Assembly: GCA_964343505.1 (NCBI GenBank) | Contig: CAYFJU010000003.1 | Span: 12,982 to 76,981, forward strand | Origin: TCS55 sp964343505 | Lineage (GTDB): Bacteria; Fidelibacterota; Marinisomatia; Marinisomatales; TCS55 | DNA length: 64,000 bases | Reading direction: 5' to 3' | Part shown: piece after piece, positions 26,486 to 36,502 of the stretch | How positions within the stretch are numbered: the stretch's first letter is position 1 | How the letters are laid out: each line of letters begins with the position of its first letter | Translations under genes and position numbers: made by a program | Notes under the pieces: model-generated | What the model was told of the DNA's origin: nothing | Databases searched by the model: none | What the model saw: only the letters and a program-made list of their open reading frames with translations

Positions 26486-27037
26486 CTATTTCATGGTTTT
26501 AATAAAATGGGTCACGAGCCACCGGTCGTTCCGTTTTATTTGCACGTTGTAGGGTGGCATATTTCCTACACCATGGGAGATTAAATAATAAATGTCCCCA
26601 TCCGGCATTTTCCGGACTTTTTCTGTTTTCAGGGAGGGCGGTGGTGGAACCCCTCGTTTCGTAACAGGGCCATCGCCGTCGCCACTCAATCCGTGACAGG
26701 TTTGGCAAAATGTGGCATAAACTTTTGCTCCGCGTACCATATCAACCGTCTTTGAATCAAACGGGCTCATCAACACTTCTCCTGCCTTTTCCCGGGTAAG
26801 TTCTCCGTCCGGATATTCGGGCATGAAACCCAAGGCAATGGTTCCTTCCGGCGGTGTTTGCAATGTTTTTCCGTCGGCATAATTCGGATTTGGTGAATAG
26901 GCATCATAAGCGATTGAATGCACCATTTCCGGGATGAATTCAGTATTCGGCTCCCGTTTATCGGAAGAAATAGAGTGCCCCACACCGTAAAGCCCCAAGA
27001 TGGCCACCACAAAATAAATGATAGTTTTCATTTTCAT
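26486..27037 (-). CDS. actE: Alternative complex III subunit ActE, monoheme cytochrome c
   Basis: A 183-residue cytochrome with an N-terminal anchor or signal (MKMKTIIYFVVAILGLYGVG) and one heme site, VYATFCQTCHGLSGDGDGPVTKRG; the distal Met is probably in GVGNMPPYNVQI. It carries electrons from the ACIII iron-sulfur/heme subunits toward the oxidase. I place the start at 27037 because it follows the actD stop by one base (TAATATG) and opens directly with the hydrophobic segment; longer frames overlap actD. Confidence 0.9.
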   Translation of the reverse strand: MKMKTIIYFVVAILGLYGVGHSISSDKREPNTEFIPEMVHSIAYDAYSPNPNYADGKTLQTPPEGTIALGFMPEYPDGELTREKAGEVLMSPFDSKTVDMVRGAKVYATFCQTCHGLSGDGDGPVTKRGVPPPPSLKTEKVRKMPDGDIYYLISHGVGNMPPYNVQIKRNDRWLVTHFIKTMK

Positions 27038-27038
27038 A

Positions 27039-27548
27039 TTATTCATCCACCATTTCGCCATTATGGGTTTGAACAATTTCTGCGACAGCGGAAGAAGATT
27101 TCCGCTGCTGCCCCTGTTTCATAACCACATAAAACCTGTCATTGGTTGCGCGCGAATGAGGCTGCAACTCTTTTTTCCCATATTTTACTTTTCGCCATGC
27201 GAAGAAACTGAACACCGTTCCCAACCCGGCGAAAAGAACCATTACTTCAAATGCCACAGGCATAAATGCGGGCAGGGAATTCCAAGGCCGGCCACCAATG
27301 TTGATGGGCCAGTTCACAGCCGAAACCCAGTACTGCCCCAACACGCCGATTGAAAGCCCGAGAAAAGCGAATAGGAAGCAAATTTGGTTTAACCGTGATT
27401 TTTTTAATCCCATTGCTTTGTCCAAACCGTGGACGGCAAATGGGGTGTAAGCATCCACGATTTCAAACCCCGCATCCTGCACAGCCTTTACTGAATCGAT
27501 GAGGTCGAATTCGTTTCTGAATTCTGCAACTAAAACTTTTTCCTTCAT
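27039..27548 (-). CDS. actD: Alternative complex III subunit ActD (DUF3341)
   Basis: A 169-residue membrane protein of the DUF3341 family. A cytoplasmic N-terminal domain (VLVAEFRNEFDLIDSVKAVQDAGFEIVDAYTPFAVHGLDKAMGL) is followed by two helices, with the motif WPINIGGRPWNSLPAFMPVAFE between them, characteristic of ActD. The C-terminal part (DRFYVVMKQ) is short. The start, ATG at 27546-27548, overlaps the actC stop by four bases; 46 further upstream codons would lie inside actC. Confidence 0.92.
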   Translation of the reverse strand: MKEKVLVAEFRNEFDLIDSVKAVQDAGFEIVDAYTPFAVHGLDKAMGLKKSRLNQICFLFAFLGLSIGVLGQYWVSAVNWPINIGGRPWNSLPAFMPVAFEVMVLFAGLGTVFSFFAWRKVKYGKKELQPHSRATNDRFYVVMKQGQQRKSSSAVAEIVQTHNGEMVDE

Positions 27549-28912
27549 GATTTTTCTCCATTGCCGCGATAATGCAGGACGGATTTCACTTCGCCCATGG
27601 AGATCATAGGCATGGTTCGGATAAAGAGTAAAAAAAGTGTAAAAAAGAGTCCGAAACTTCCCACCAACGTGCCTATTTCCACCCATGTGGGCGCATACAT
27701 ACTCCAGGAAGATGGGAGAAAATCACGGTGAAGCGACGTCACAATAATGACGAACCGCTCGAACCACATCCCAATATTCACAAAAATAGACAAGATGAAT
27801 ACAAGAACCACATTCCGGCGAATAGAACGGAACCAGAAAAACTGCGGCGTTATCAGATTACAACCCACCATTATCCAATACGCCCAAGCGAAGGGCCCCA
27901 ATGCCCGGTTTAAAAAGACAAACTGCTCAAACCCGTTTCCGGAATACCAGGCGATAAAAAATTCGGTGGCATAGGACAAGGTAACAACCCCACCCGTAAC
28001 AATTATCACCTTGGTCATATTCTCGATATGATTCAGTGTAATATATTCTTCAAGGCGAAGCGTTTTCCTGGCAAGGATCATCAGCGTGAGCACCATGGCA
28101 AAACCACTGAAAACAGCTCCTGCAACAAAATAAGGCGGAAATGTGGTGGTGTGCCAACCGGGAATGGATGATGTGGCAAAGTCAAAACTCACTACAGTGT
28201 GGACGGAAACAACCAAAGGGGTGGCCAGCCCGGCTAATAATCCATACACTGTTTCATAGCGGTGCCACACCCGGTAACTGCCATTCCAACCCAAGCTCAG
28301 TACACTGAAAAAGAATTTCTTTATTTTATTTTTTGCACGGTCCCGAACGGTGGCCAGATCAGGGACCAACCCGAAATACCAAAATACAGCGGAAATGGTT
28401 AAATAGGTACCGATGGCAAAAACGTCCCAGGCCAAAGGTGAGCGAAAATTAATCCACAGGGGTCCTCTGGCGTTTGGATATGGGAACACCCAGTAAGCCA
28501 ACCAGGGACGCCCCATGTGAATGATAGGAAAAATGCCTGCACAAATGACGGCAAAAATAGTCATGGCTTCCGCGGATCGGTTGATGGATGTTCGCCATTT
28601 TTGCCGGAATAAAAACAAAATAGCCGAGATCAATGTTCCGGCATGACCGATACCTACCCAAAATACAAAATTGGTAATATCAAAGGCCCAACCGACGGTT
28701 TTGTTGAGACCCCAGGTACCAACCCCGGTCATAATCTGGTAAGAAACCGACACAAAACCCAGTGTCAAAGCACTCATCGCCAAGGTAAATCCAAGCCACC
28801 AGAGCCAGGTGGGTTTCCGTTCCATGATGTGGCAGACATCATTGGTGACATCGGTATGGTTTTTATCTCCGTGGATTTGCGATTCGCGAATACTGGCTTG
28901 TTGTTCAGCCAT
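27545..28912 (-). CDS. actC: Alternative complex III subunit ActC, NrfD-like quinol-binding membrane protein
   Basis: A 455-residue membrane subunit with about ten helices of the NrfD/PsrC fold, likely containing a quinol site. Recognisable segments are VGIGHAGTLISAILFLFRQKWRTSINRSAEAMTIFAV, HMGRPWLAYWVFPYPNARGPLWINFRSPLAWD and SVHTVVSFDFATSSIPGWHTTTFPPYFVAGA. I chose the ATG at 28910-28912 (MAEQQASIRE) since AAGGTGA lies about eight bases upstream; a GTG three codons earlier is possible. It overlaps the end of actB. Confidence 0.94.
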   Translation of the reverse strand: MAEQQASIRESQIHGDKNHTDVTNDVCHIMERKPTWLWWLGFTLAMSALTLGFVSVSYQIMTGVGTWGLNKTVGWAFDITNFVFWVGIGHAGTLISAILFLFRQKWRTSINRSAEAMTIFAVICAGIFPIIHMGRPWLAYWVFPYPNARGPLWINFRSPLAWDVFAIGTYLTISAVFWYFGLVPDLATVRDRAKNKIKKFFFSVLSLGWNGSYRVWHRYETVYGLLAGLATPLVVSVHTVVSFDFATSSIPGWHTTTFPPYFVAGAVFSGFAMVLTLMILARKTLRLEEYITLNHIENMTKVIIVTGGVVTLSYATEFFIAWYSGNGFEQFVFLNRALGPFAWAYWIMVGCNLITPQFFWFRSIRRNVVLVFILSIFVNIGMWFERFVIIVTSLHRDFLPSSWSMYAPTWVEIGTLVGSFGLFFTLFLLFIRTMPMISMGEVKSVLHYRGNGEKS

Positions 28913-31880
28913 GATGGTCACCTTTTTCTGTATTGGATTCGCGATTTCTCACGTGGGTTAAGTACCCGACTGAGGGCAAAACATTTAATTCTTCCAACAC
29001 GCGGTAATGTCTCGCTTCTTTGGTCAATTTTGAAATCCGGCTGTCAGGATCATTTAAATCGCCAAACACGACGGCATCTGCAGGACAGGATTGTTCACAG
29101 GCCAATTTGATGTCCCCATCTTTTAATGGCACCCCCAATCGTTTGGCCTCGAATTTGGCTTCCTGGATCCGTTGGACACACAGGGAGCATTTTTCCATGA
29201 CGCCCCGGGATCGAACGGTCACATCCGGGTTCAGAACCATATTTTCCATCACATCATCGTGGGCATAGTCAAACCAATTGAAACGGCGGACTTTATAGGG
29301 ACAGTTGTTGGCGCAAAACCGCGTTCCCACGCAGCGGTTGTACACCTGTTGGTTTAGCCCTTCGGAGCTATGCACCGTCGCCAAAACCGGACAAACCGGT
29401 TCGCAGGGCGCATTGTCACAATGCTGACACATCATGGCTTGGAAGGATACATCCACATCTTCATCTTCACCTGAATAATACCGGTCCAGCCGGAGCCAAT
29501 GCATATCCCGTTTTCGCAGGACTTCATCCTTTCCCACCACCGGCACATTGTTTTCAACCTGGCATCCAATAACACATGCTGAGCAGCCCGTACAGGCCGA
29601 CAAATCAAAAGCTATCCCCCAGTGATGCCCTTCATATTTATGGTCTTCTTCCCACAACGTGGTGACCGGGTGGCCATGATGGCTACCGGCAGCCGGGTCT
29701 TTTTTATATTCATCGAAAGATGTTTCCTGGACGAACGGGCGCACCGGCATGATGACCGGAGCCGTATTCTCAGGATTGGCCATGGTGTTATAGGTCTGGG
29801 TCATCGCCAGATCCCAGGTTTCACCTGTTTTTTTAATGGCAGCCCGGATTCCCGCATATTTGAAAAAATCATCAAATTGAATGAAGGGCGATACATTAGC
29901 GCCCACGGTTTCACCTTTTTGGACGGTCGGTTTTTTCTCCAACCAGTCTGGTCCGATTTCATGGAACCGTTCCGTTCCTTTTCGCCCATAACCAAGGGCA
30001 ATGGCGATTGTATTTTGCCGCTGCCCCGGCTGGAGGAACACGGGTAATTTGGCCGAATTTCCATTGGACGTAATTTCAATGACATCGCCTTTTTTAAGTC
30101 CCAATTCTTCTGCCGTTTTGGGTGCAATTGACGCCGTATTATCCCAAGTCACTTTTGAAATCGGGTCTGGCAATTCCTGCAGCCAAGGGTTCTCCGCATG
30201 ACGCCCGAATCCCATTTGAGATGTTGGATAAAGGACCAATTCTAACCCGGCAACCTTTGGTATTGAAATACGCGGTTTTTGGTCTCTAAAGGTCTTCAAT
30301 CGAATGGTTTCGTGGGTAATTCGGGTAAAACCGTCATGGACTAATTCATTCCAAAAGCGGGCGAATGTCTTACCTCCTTTTACCCGGGCGGTGAATACTT
30401 TCTTCCAGTAATTGCGGACCAGGTCCCGCTCATCGGCTTGATTCCCGATCCAGGTAGAAAGGGATTTCCGGACAGATCGATTTTTTCCAAATGGATGTAG
30501 GACCGGCTGAGTCATGGATAAGAGTCCTGATACCTGCTCACTGTCATTCCAGGATTCCAGGTCATGAAGCCCCGGCGCGATTACAGTGCAGTGATCCGTA
30601 GTCTCGTTCATCCTGTCCGAAAAGGACACAACCAGGTCTAGCGAATTCAGGAGAGCTGCAAATTCTTCTCCATTGGGTAATGCATATACCGGGTTGACAT
30701 CTGCGATGAGGATCCCTCCAACCTGCCCTTGCCGCATTTTATCTAAGAGTAACTGTACATCGGCATCAGACCCTGCAAACTGTTTACTTGGCCGTTTTAT
30801 ATTCAAGGTCCGGTTTACATTACCCAAGGTATGATTAATTCGATTGACCAGCAACTGTACCCGAAGGTCATTAACCCCGGAAACAACCAGTGATTTTCCC
30901 TTGTGGCGCTTTAGCAACATTGCCAGTTTCCCGGCCTTTGGGTCTGCGCCTTTTTGCCCATGAATGAAGGCTTCCAGGTCCTGGATAAAAGTACCTATTT
31001 CCGATGGTGCCAGGACGATCCGTTCATCAGCCTTCGCCCCGGTGATGGACATCCGTGATTCAACCTGGATCAGTTTTGAAATATGTTTCGCCTCTAAATT
31101 CCTGTTTTTCCGAAAATCCTTTGTGAATTGAACCGGTGAAATCCAGGTCCCCAGAAAATCCGCATCGATACTGACAATCAGGTCCGCTTTATCAAATCGG
31201 TATCTGGGTAAAATTCGCTGACCATAATTTTTCTCATGGGCATCCAGAATGGATGAATAGGAATATTCATCCATCTGAACATGAGAGAAGGTCTTAAACT
31301 TCTTTTTGAATTTTTTTATTGTTTGCCGAATGGACGGACTGGTGACAGTCCCTGAGAGCAGGATAATTTCTTTTCTATTATCCCTGATTTTCCGCAGAAT
31401 TTTGACCACATGCTTATCCACCGATTCCCAGGTTGACTTTTCACCGGATAAATAGGGGTAGAAGATTCTTTTTGAATCATAAAGCTCCAGCAGGCTGGCC
31501 TGGCATTGGGCACATAATCCACCCTGGGTGATGGGATGATTGGGGTTTCCTTCCAGCTTGATGGGCCGCCCATCCCGGTTTTTCACATGAACGCTACATC
31601 CCGCATCACAGGCAAAACTGGTGGACGCATACCAAGTCGCTTTTCCCGGCAATACTTCTTCAGGCTGGATCAAAAACGGTATGGCTTTTTGGACCGGTGT
31701 TTTGCTGCAGGCCGTCATTAAAGCGGCAAAAGAAAATCCGGTGATTCTCAAAAAACTCCGGCGCGTCACATCTGGGGTTCTTTTTACATCTTCATCAGAC
31801 GGCAATTCCGGGACAGTATCCCCTGGCACACCGAGATGATCTTCATAGTTCGTATAATATTTTCGTGTTGAGTCTGACAT
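28905..31880 (-). CDS. actB: Alternative complex III subunit ActB, molybdopterin-like domain fused to Fe-S domain
   Basis: A 991-residue periplasmic subunit. A twin-arginine type leader (TRRSFLRITGFSFAALMTAC) opens it. Residues about 60-680 resemble a molybdopterin oxidoreductase large subunit that in ACIII lacks the cofactor; the first Cys set CDAGCSVHVKNRDGRP is present. The C-terminal 270 residues carry four ferredoxin-type cysteine groups: CTGCSACVIGC, CQHCDNAPCEPVCP, CVGTRFCANNCPYK and CSLCVQRIQ with CEQSCPADA. They hand electrons from quinol to the ActA/ActE hemes. ActB1-ActB2 fusion is usual for this family. Seven bases separate it from actA. Confidence 0.95.
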   Translation of the reverse strand: MSDSTRKYYTNYEDHLGVPGDTVPELPSDEDVKRTPDVTRRSFLRITGFSFAALMTACSKTPVQKAIPFLIQPEEVLPGKATWYASTSFACDAGCSVHVKNRDGRPIKLEGNPNHPITQGGLCAQCQASLLELYDSKRIFYPYLSGEKSTWESVDKHVVKILRKIRDNRKEIILLSGTVTSPSIRQTIKKFKKKFKTFSHVQMDEYSYSSILDAHEKNYGQRILPRYRFDKADLIVSIDADFLGTWISPVQFTKDFRKNRNLEAKHISKLIQVESRMSITGAKADERIVLAPSEIGTFIQDLEAFIHGQKGADPKAGKLAMLLKRHKGKSLVVSGVNDLRVQLLVNRINHTLGNVNRTLNIKRPSKQFAGSDADVQLLLDKMRQGQVGGILIADVNPVYALPNGEEFAALLNSLDLVVSFSDRMNETTDHCTVIAPGLHDLESWNDSEQVSGLLSMTQPVLHPFGKNRSVRKSLSTWIGNQADERDLVRNYWKKVFTARVKGGKTFARFWNELVHDGFTRITHETIRLKTFRDQKPRISIPKVAGLELVLYPTSQMGFGRHAENPWLQELPDPISKVTWDNTASIAPKTAEELGLKKGDVIEITSNGNSAKLPVFLQPGQRQNTIAIALGYGRKGTERFHEIGPDWLEKKPTVQKGETVGANVSPFIQFDDFFKYAGIRAAIKKTGETWDLAMTQTYNTMANPENTAPVIMPVRPFVQETSFDEYKKDPAAGSHHGHPVTTLWEEDHKYEGHHWGIAFDLSACTGCSACVIGCQVENNVPVVGKDEVLRKRDMHWLRLDRYYSGEDEDVDVSFQAMMCQHCDNAPCEPVCPVLATVHSSEGLNQQVYNRCVGTRFCANNCPYKVRRFNWFDYAHDDVMENMVLNPDVTVRSRGVMEKCSLCVQRIQEAKFEAKRLGVPLKDGDIKLACEQSCPADAVVFGDLNDPDSRISKLTKEARHYRVLEELNVLPSVGYLTHVRNRESNTEKGDHHG

Positions 31881-31887
31881 AAACTTT

Positions 31888-32526
31888 TTAATAATGACAG
31901 GCTGAGCAGTCTTGCAACTGGTCAGTCTTTTTTGGCGGTTGTTGGAATGATTTGTGGTCTTGGCGGTGGCAGTCCAGGCACCAACCCATGGATAGATCTT
32001 CGACCTGTTTTACCCGCGTCATGGTTTGAACATCCCCGTGACAATTGGCACAGTCCACCCCCGCGTTAATGTGGGGTTTGTGGCTGAAGTATACAAAATC
32101 CGGCACATTGTGTACTTTGATCCATTCCGTCGGTTTTTGCGCGTCATTCTGTTTACCATCCAGGCCAAGTCCCAGAGATTTATATATTTTTTCTATCTCA
32201 GGATTCAAGACTGTTTTTCTTCCTGCCTGATCAGCGAGGCGTGTTTCATTAATGGTATTGTTTACAAATTTGTGGCAATTCATGCACACCGCCGCTGGGG
32301 GAATACCGGCGTGCTTACTGTCCGCCCCTCCAAAGTGACAATACTGGCAGGCAATATCCATCTCCCCGGCATGGAGCAGATGCGAAAAGGCTATGGGCTG
32401 CTCCGGCTGATACCCCTGATGGTTACCCGGCAAATGAAAATTTGCGTTTTTAAATGACAATACCAAACCAATCACCCCTATAATGCCAATCATGTAAGAA
32501 AACTGTTTATTGAGAAGTTTGTCCAT
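31888..32526 (-). CDS. actA: Alternative complex III subunit ActA, pentaheme cytochrome c
   Basis: A 212-residue membrane-anchored cytochrome with one N-terminal helix (FSYMIGIIGVIGLVLSF) and five CxxCH sites: CQYCH, CMNCH, CANCH, CLDCH and CSACH, matching the pentaheme ActA. Free histidines (FSHLLHAGEMDIA, FSHKPHINAG) supply distal ligands. The start at the ATG at 32524-32526 (MDKLLNKQ) overlaps the end of the RIC gene by nine bases, so the complex III operon is translationally joined to the nitrosative-stress gene upstream. Confidence 0.94.
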   Translation of the reverse strand: MDKLLNKQFSYMIGIIGVIGLVLSFKNANFHLPGNHQGYQPEQPIAFSHLLHAGEMDIACQYCHFGGADSKHAGIPPAAVCMNCHKFVNNTINETRLADQAGRKTVLNPEIEKIYKSLGLGLDGKQNDAQKPTEWIKVHNVPDFVYFSHKPHINAGVDCANCHGDVQTMTRVKQVEDLSMGWCLDCHRQDHKSFQQPPKKTDQLQDCSACHY

Positions 32527-32533
32527 GAAAGGT

Positions 32534-33247
32534 TTACCCAATAATCTTGCTTTCCAGTGAAATGGTTTTTGGGAAGAGAATATTATTCTCTAAATGAATG
32601 TGCAAATGAATATCATTTTCCATGTCATTCAGGTTAGCATAAGCGGCACGATAGGTATTGCAGGCATTAACCGGGGGTTCATAGTTATCGCTCAATTCTT
32701 TGAGTTTTCTTAGAATAGACCCCGCATTTTCATGTTCTATTCCCATGACACGAATAGGGTAAGAAACGAATTGACGGGTGATAAAGATACCTTCTTCTCC
32801 CTTGTCCATTTTCATCAGGTTTTTAATATAAGGGAATAAGACCTGTTCTTCTTTCATCATATGGTGGTGAAGTTCCGCCAGAAGTTGATTGAATACTTTA
32901 GCAATTTCTACCGTTTCCGGGTTGCGCTCCCCGTGAACACGGGCGACCTTGTTGACAAACTCGGCAGTAATGGGTCCGAATTCATAAATATATTGGTGAT
33001 GTTTGTCAAAGATGTAATCGACCAGGTCATCCAAAGGCATTCCCCTATAATCCATGGTAGTATTTGAATTGTGCGTGACGAATTCTAAATCAGTCAATAG
33101 ATCTGGCAGGTTTACCCCTTTCTCTTCGCAGACTGTTATTAGTTTTTTCCCACCGCCACAGCAAAAGTCCAACCCATACTTTTTAAATACCGAGGCTGTC
33201 CGGATATCCTTTGAGACAATGTCCCCAATAGTTTGATTTTCTGTCAT
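32534..33247 (-). CDS. ric: Iron-sulfur cluster repair di-iron protein RIC (YtfE/ScdA)
   Basis: A 237-residue cytoplasmic protein. The N-terminal ScdA_N domain has the motif FKKYGLDFCCGGGKKL; the C-terminal hemerythrin-like domain carries the His/Glu di-iron ligands seen in DYIFDKHHQYI, LAELHHHMMKEEQVLFPYI, GIEHENAGSIL and HIHLENNILFPK. RIC proteins donate iron to clusters damaged by nitric oxide or peroxide. Sitting between the nitrate carriers and ActA, it should protect the Fe-S rich respiratory enzymes during nitrate respiration, when NO forms. Confidence 0.94.
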   Translation of the reverse strand: MTENQTIGDIVSKDIRTASVFKKYGLDFCCGGGKKLITVCEEKGVNLPDLLTDLEFVTHNSNTTMDYRGMPLDDLVDYIFDKHHQYIYEFGPITAEFVNKVARVHGERNPETVEIAKVFNQLLAELHHHMMKEEQVLFPYIKNLMKMDKGEEGIFITRQFVSYPIRVMGIEHENAGSILRKLKELSDNYEPPVNACNTYRAAYANLNDMENDIHLHIHLENNILFPKTISLESKIIG

Positions 33248-33269
33248 TATAAATATCCACTCCTGCCGA

Positions 33270-34880
33270 TTATGGGTTTTTATATTCAGCTTTGGGACCC
33301 AGGTAATACCACCAGTTCAGCACAGCACACAGTGCATAAAAAATGGCAAAGCCATACATAGCATATTCGGGTGTAGTGGCTTTCATTTGTTCTCCGATTA
33401 CTTTTGGGATCAGAAATGCACCATAAGCGGCCACTGCGGAAGTCCATCCCAGGACGGGTCCGGCCTGCTCTTCATTAAATACCATGGAAATGGTTCTGAA
33501 TGTGGAACCGTTGCCAATACCCGTGGCGGTAAACAAAATCACCAGCAGGATAAAAAATGGAATGAAATAATCCTGCGGTGTTGCGGATTGGTAAGCCAGT
33601 TTTGCGTAATAGCCAACCCCGATGGCAGAGACAACCATTAAGATGGATATAATTTGGGTGACAATTGCACCCCCTACCTTATCGGAAATTTTTCCACCGA
33701 CGGGACGAATCAGGGCCCCGATGAAGGCCCCCACCCAGGCAAACATGAAGGTAGATGGTCCGTCAGGGTTCGGCAACGAATGGGTCATCATCCCCTCCAC
33801 CATGACGTGTTTCACACCAAAAATGAATTTAATGGAAAGTCCCACTGCTGCCGAAAAGCCGATAAAAGAACCAAAGGTCATGGTATAAATGATGGTCATG
33901 ACCCAGGTATGCTTATTTTCAAAAATTTTGAATTGCCGTTCCAGGTTCTTCTTGATCTCAACGGGTGACAGCGTTTTCATCAGGAGAATGGTTGTCCCAA
34001 TAACCATGGGTAATACAATCCACTTCACCCAGGTAAGTGTTTTAAATGCTAAAATGAAATATAAACCAATCGCAGCTGTTGCAAATCCTATAAACAATAA
34101 CCAAGAAATTCGTCCGAAGGATGTTAAAGGACTTTTTAAGGCCGGTGTGACAGCTTTGGTTTTAATGTTATTCATTCTGGTCCAGCCAAAATAAGCGAGC
34201 GGGATCAGCCACAGCATCCACACCCACCCCGCATTGGCAAGCCAGGTTTCAGCTCCGGCCAAAATTCGTTTAAATATTGTTCCACTATTGGCCGATAAGA
34301 TCATCCCATCACCGCTCAAGGCCCCCAGCATTGGAAAGGTCATAACCAGTGGCACCAAAATCTGCATGGTTGTCACACCAAAATTTCCCAAGCCGGCGTT
34401 CATTCCCAAGGCATATCCTTGCATGCGCTTGGGAAAGAAAAAGCTGATATTGCTCATGGATGATGCGAAATTGCCGCCGCCAAATCCTGAAAGAAACGCC
34501 AATATCTGGAATACCCATAAGGGTGTCGATTTATCCTGGAGGAAAATAGCGGACCCGGCCGATGGGATCATCAGCAGTGCAGTGGTGAAAAAGATCGTAT
34601 TGCGGCCCCCAGCCAACCGAATAAAAAATGAACTGGGAATTCGTAGAGTTGCCCCGGTTAATCCAGCGATGGCCGTCAGGGTGAATAAATCACTCTGGGA
34701 GAATGGAAATCCCAGGTTTTTCATCTGAACAGTGATAATACCCCACATGAGCCATACAGCAAACCCTACCAGTAAACTGGGAATCGAAATCAACAAATTT
34801 CGAGAAGCAATATGTTGTCCAGTGGATTCCCAGAATTCCCGGTTTTCCACTTCCCATCTTTGGAGATCGACTTTCGACAT
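33270..34880 (-). CDS. narK: NarK-type nitrate/nitrite transporter (MFS)
   Basis: A 536-residue major-facilitator protein with about twelve helices. The nitrate/nitrite porter signature is seen in GYALGMNAGLGNFGVTTMQILVPLV and in the second half AWVGAFIGALIRPVGGKISDKVGGA and GNGSTFRTISMVF. It begins with a soluble segment of about 25 residues (SKVDLQRWEVENREFWESTG). A long loop between the halves is longer than usual for the family. It imports nitrate or exchanges it for nitrite for NarGHI. It is adjacent to a second, different NarK in the same run. Confidence 0.92.
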   Translation of the reverse strand: MSKVDLQRWEVENREFWESTGQHIASRNLLISIPSLLVGFAVWLMWGIITVQMKNLGFPFSQSDLFTLTAIAGLTGATLRIPSSFFIRLAGGRNTIFFTTALLMIPSAGSAIFLQDKSTPLWVFQILAFLSGFGGGNFASSMSNISFFFPKRMQGYALGMNAGLGNFGVTTMQILVPLVMTFPMLGALSGDGMILSANSGTIFKRILAGAETWLANAGWVWMLWLIPLAYFGWTRMNNIKTKAVTPALKSPLTSFGRISWLLFIGFATAAIGLYFILAFKTLTWVKWIVLPMVIGTTILLMKTLSPVEIKKNLERQFKIFENKHTWVMTIIYTMTFGSFIGFSAAVGLSIKFIFGVKHVMVEGMMTHSLPNPDGPSTFMFAWVGAFIGALIRPVGGKISDKVGGAIVTQIISILMVVSAIGVGYYAKLAYQSATPQDYFIPFFILLVILFTATGIGNGSTFRTISMVFNEEQAGPVLGWTSAVAAYGAFLIPKVIGEQMKATTPEYAMYGFAIFYALCAVLNWWYYLGPKAEYKNP

Positions 34881-34906
34881 TTTAATAAAATCCTTCCAAT
34901 ATTTTG

Positions 34907-36472
34907 TTATTCTTCAGCAAATGAGCCCTGGGGTTCTTCCAGAAAAATCCAGCAATACAGAAAACTCAAAAAAGCCCCGGCGGAAATGATTAAGAAAAAT
35001 GTTTTTGCATCTACCAGGGAATAAATCACTAAATAAATCACTGCACCAACATTGCCGTAAGCGCCCGCCATTCCAGCTATCTGGCCGGTCATTTTTTTAT
35101 TGATCATAGGAATCACCGCAAACGTCGCCCCTTCTGCTCCTTGGACAAAAATGGACGCGAAAATGGTGATTCCAATGGCTGTTATTAACCAGCCAATCCC
35201 ATCAAACATGGGAACAACAGTTTGAACACCATCCACCATAGGACCCCACGCGCCGATGTACGCCATCCCCAGAAAACCAAAGGCAATTCCAATCATATAA
35301 ATGAGCATAGTTTTTTTCCGGTTTTTCATGGTATCGGATAAAAGACCACCCAGGGGACGGGCAAATAGATTGACAAAGGCAAATGATGACGCAATCACAC
35401 CTGCTAAAGTGGCAGTCATGATGTAATTCCCGTCACCGCCCGTTAATTTGGAAAATGTTGTTTCAAAGAACATTGGCAACATGGAAACCACGGCTAATTC
35501 CGAGCCAAAGTTTGCAAAATAGGTACTGTTCAGCGCCGCAACGCTCGACCAATGATATTTTTCATCTTCCGGTACACCCTTTTTCAAATAGGGCAAGTTG
35601 ACCTGTAATGTTTTGACGACATGGCCGATAAATACCATGATTAGAATGCCATATACTATGTTGAGAATATCGCCAGAGATTAGGGGTACGCCATTCGCTT
35701 TCACATTCCCGATACGCCAAGCCAATACACCCATGGCACCCACCAGCGGAAAAGACCAGACTAAGTACTGCGCCAGGTCACCCCAGGATGTCACCATCAT
35801 AGGTTCAGTTTTTTTAGTCTTGGCCACCGGTTTATGATCGGGATGATCCTTCACCAGGAAGAAATACATAATACCATACACAAAGGATACACCAGCGTTT
35901 ACTGCCAGGGCATACCGCCACGCATTCCCATCCAAACCCAGTTGATTTTGAAAAAAGTGCAGTGCAACCCATGGCAACGTCATGGCGGCCCAGGCAGACC
36001 CAAAATTCCCCCAACCGGCATAAAAGCCTTCGGCGCGACCGATCATTTTAGGCGGAAACCAGTTGGCTACCATCTTAATACCGACGACGAACCCAGCCCC
36101 AATGGAGCCCAACACAAGCCTGGAAATCAGCAGTTGGGTAAATGAATTTCCGAAGGCGAACAGCCAAGCCGGGAGGGCCATCACTACCATTAACCCGGAG
36201 AAGACGATTCTCGGCCCATAACGGTCGATCAACGCACCAATAATGATACGGGCCGGAATGGTTAGGGCTACGTTTGAAATAGCCAGTACTTTTAAATGTT
36301 CGCGGGTTAACCAACTCACATTTTTGAGCATGGTTGTAGCCAGAGGCGCCATATTAAACCAGACATAAAATGTGATAAAAAACGCAATCCACGTAAAATG
36401 CAAAACACGAATACGCTCTTTCCCAAAATCGAGCAGTTCAGGTACTTGCCTTTTATTGCTGTTGGTAGCCAT
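34907..36472 (-). CDS. Nitrate/nitrite porter, second NarK-type MFS
   Basis: A 521-residue MFS transporter of the nitrate/nitrite porter family. Its signature is SIGAGFVVGIKMVANWFPPKMIGRAEGFYAGWGNFGSAWAAM, closer to the NrtP/plant NRT2-like branch than to the neighbouring NarK, and ARPLGGLLSDTMKNRKK in the second half. About twelve helices. Having both types side by side suggests one nitrate/proton symporter and one nitrate/nitrite antiporter, as in tandem NarK1-NarK2 systems; which is which needs alignment. It precedes NarK and follows narI by 30 bases. Confidence 0.92.
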   Translation of the reverse strand: MATNSNKRQVPELLDFGKERIRVLHFTWIAFFITFYVWFNMAPLATTMLKNVSWLTREHLKVLAISNVALTIPARIIIGALIDRYGPRIVFSGLMVVMALPAWLFAFGNSFTQLLISRLVLGSIGAGFVVGIKMVANWFPPKMIGRAEGFYAGWGNFGSAWAAMTLPWVALHFFQNQLGLDGNAWRYALAVNAGVSFVYGIMYFFLVKDHPDHKPVAKTKKTEPMMVTSWGDLAQYLVWSFPLVGAMGVLAWRIGNVKANGVPLISGDILNIVYGILIMVFIGHVVKTLQVNLPYLKKGVPEDEKYHWSSVAALNSTYFANFGSELAVVSMLPMFFETTFSKLTGGDGNYIMTATLAGVIASSFAFVNLFARPLGGLLSDTMKNRKKTMLIYMIGIAFGFLGMAYIGAWGPMVDGVQTVVPMFDGIGWLITAIGITIFASIFVQGAEGATFAVIPMINKKMTGQIAGMAGAYGNVGAVIYLVIYSLVDAKTFFLIISAGAFLSFLYCWIFLEEPQGSFAEE

Positions 36473-36502
36473 TGATTTAAATCCTTTAAGTTTTATGATG
36501 AT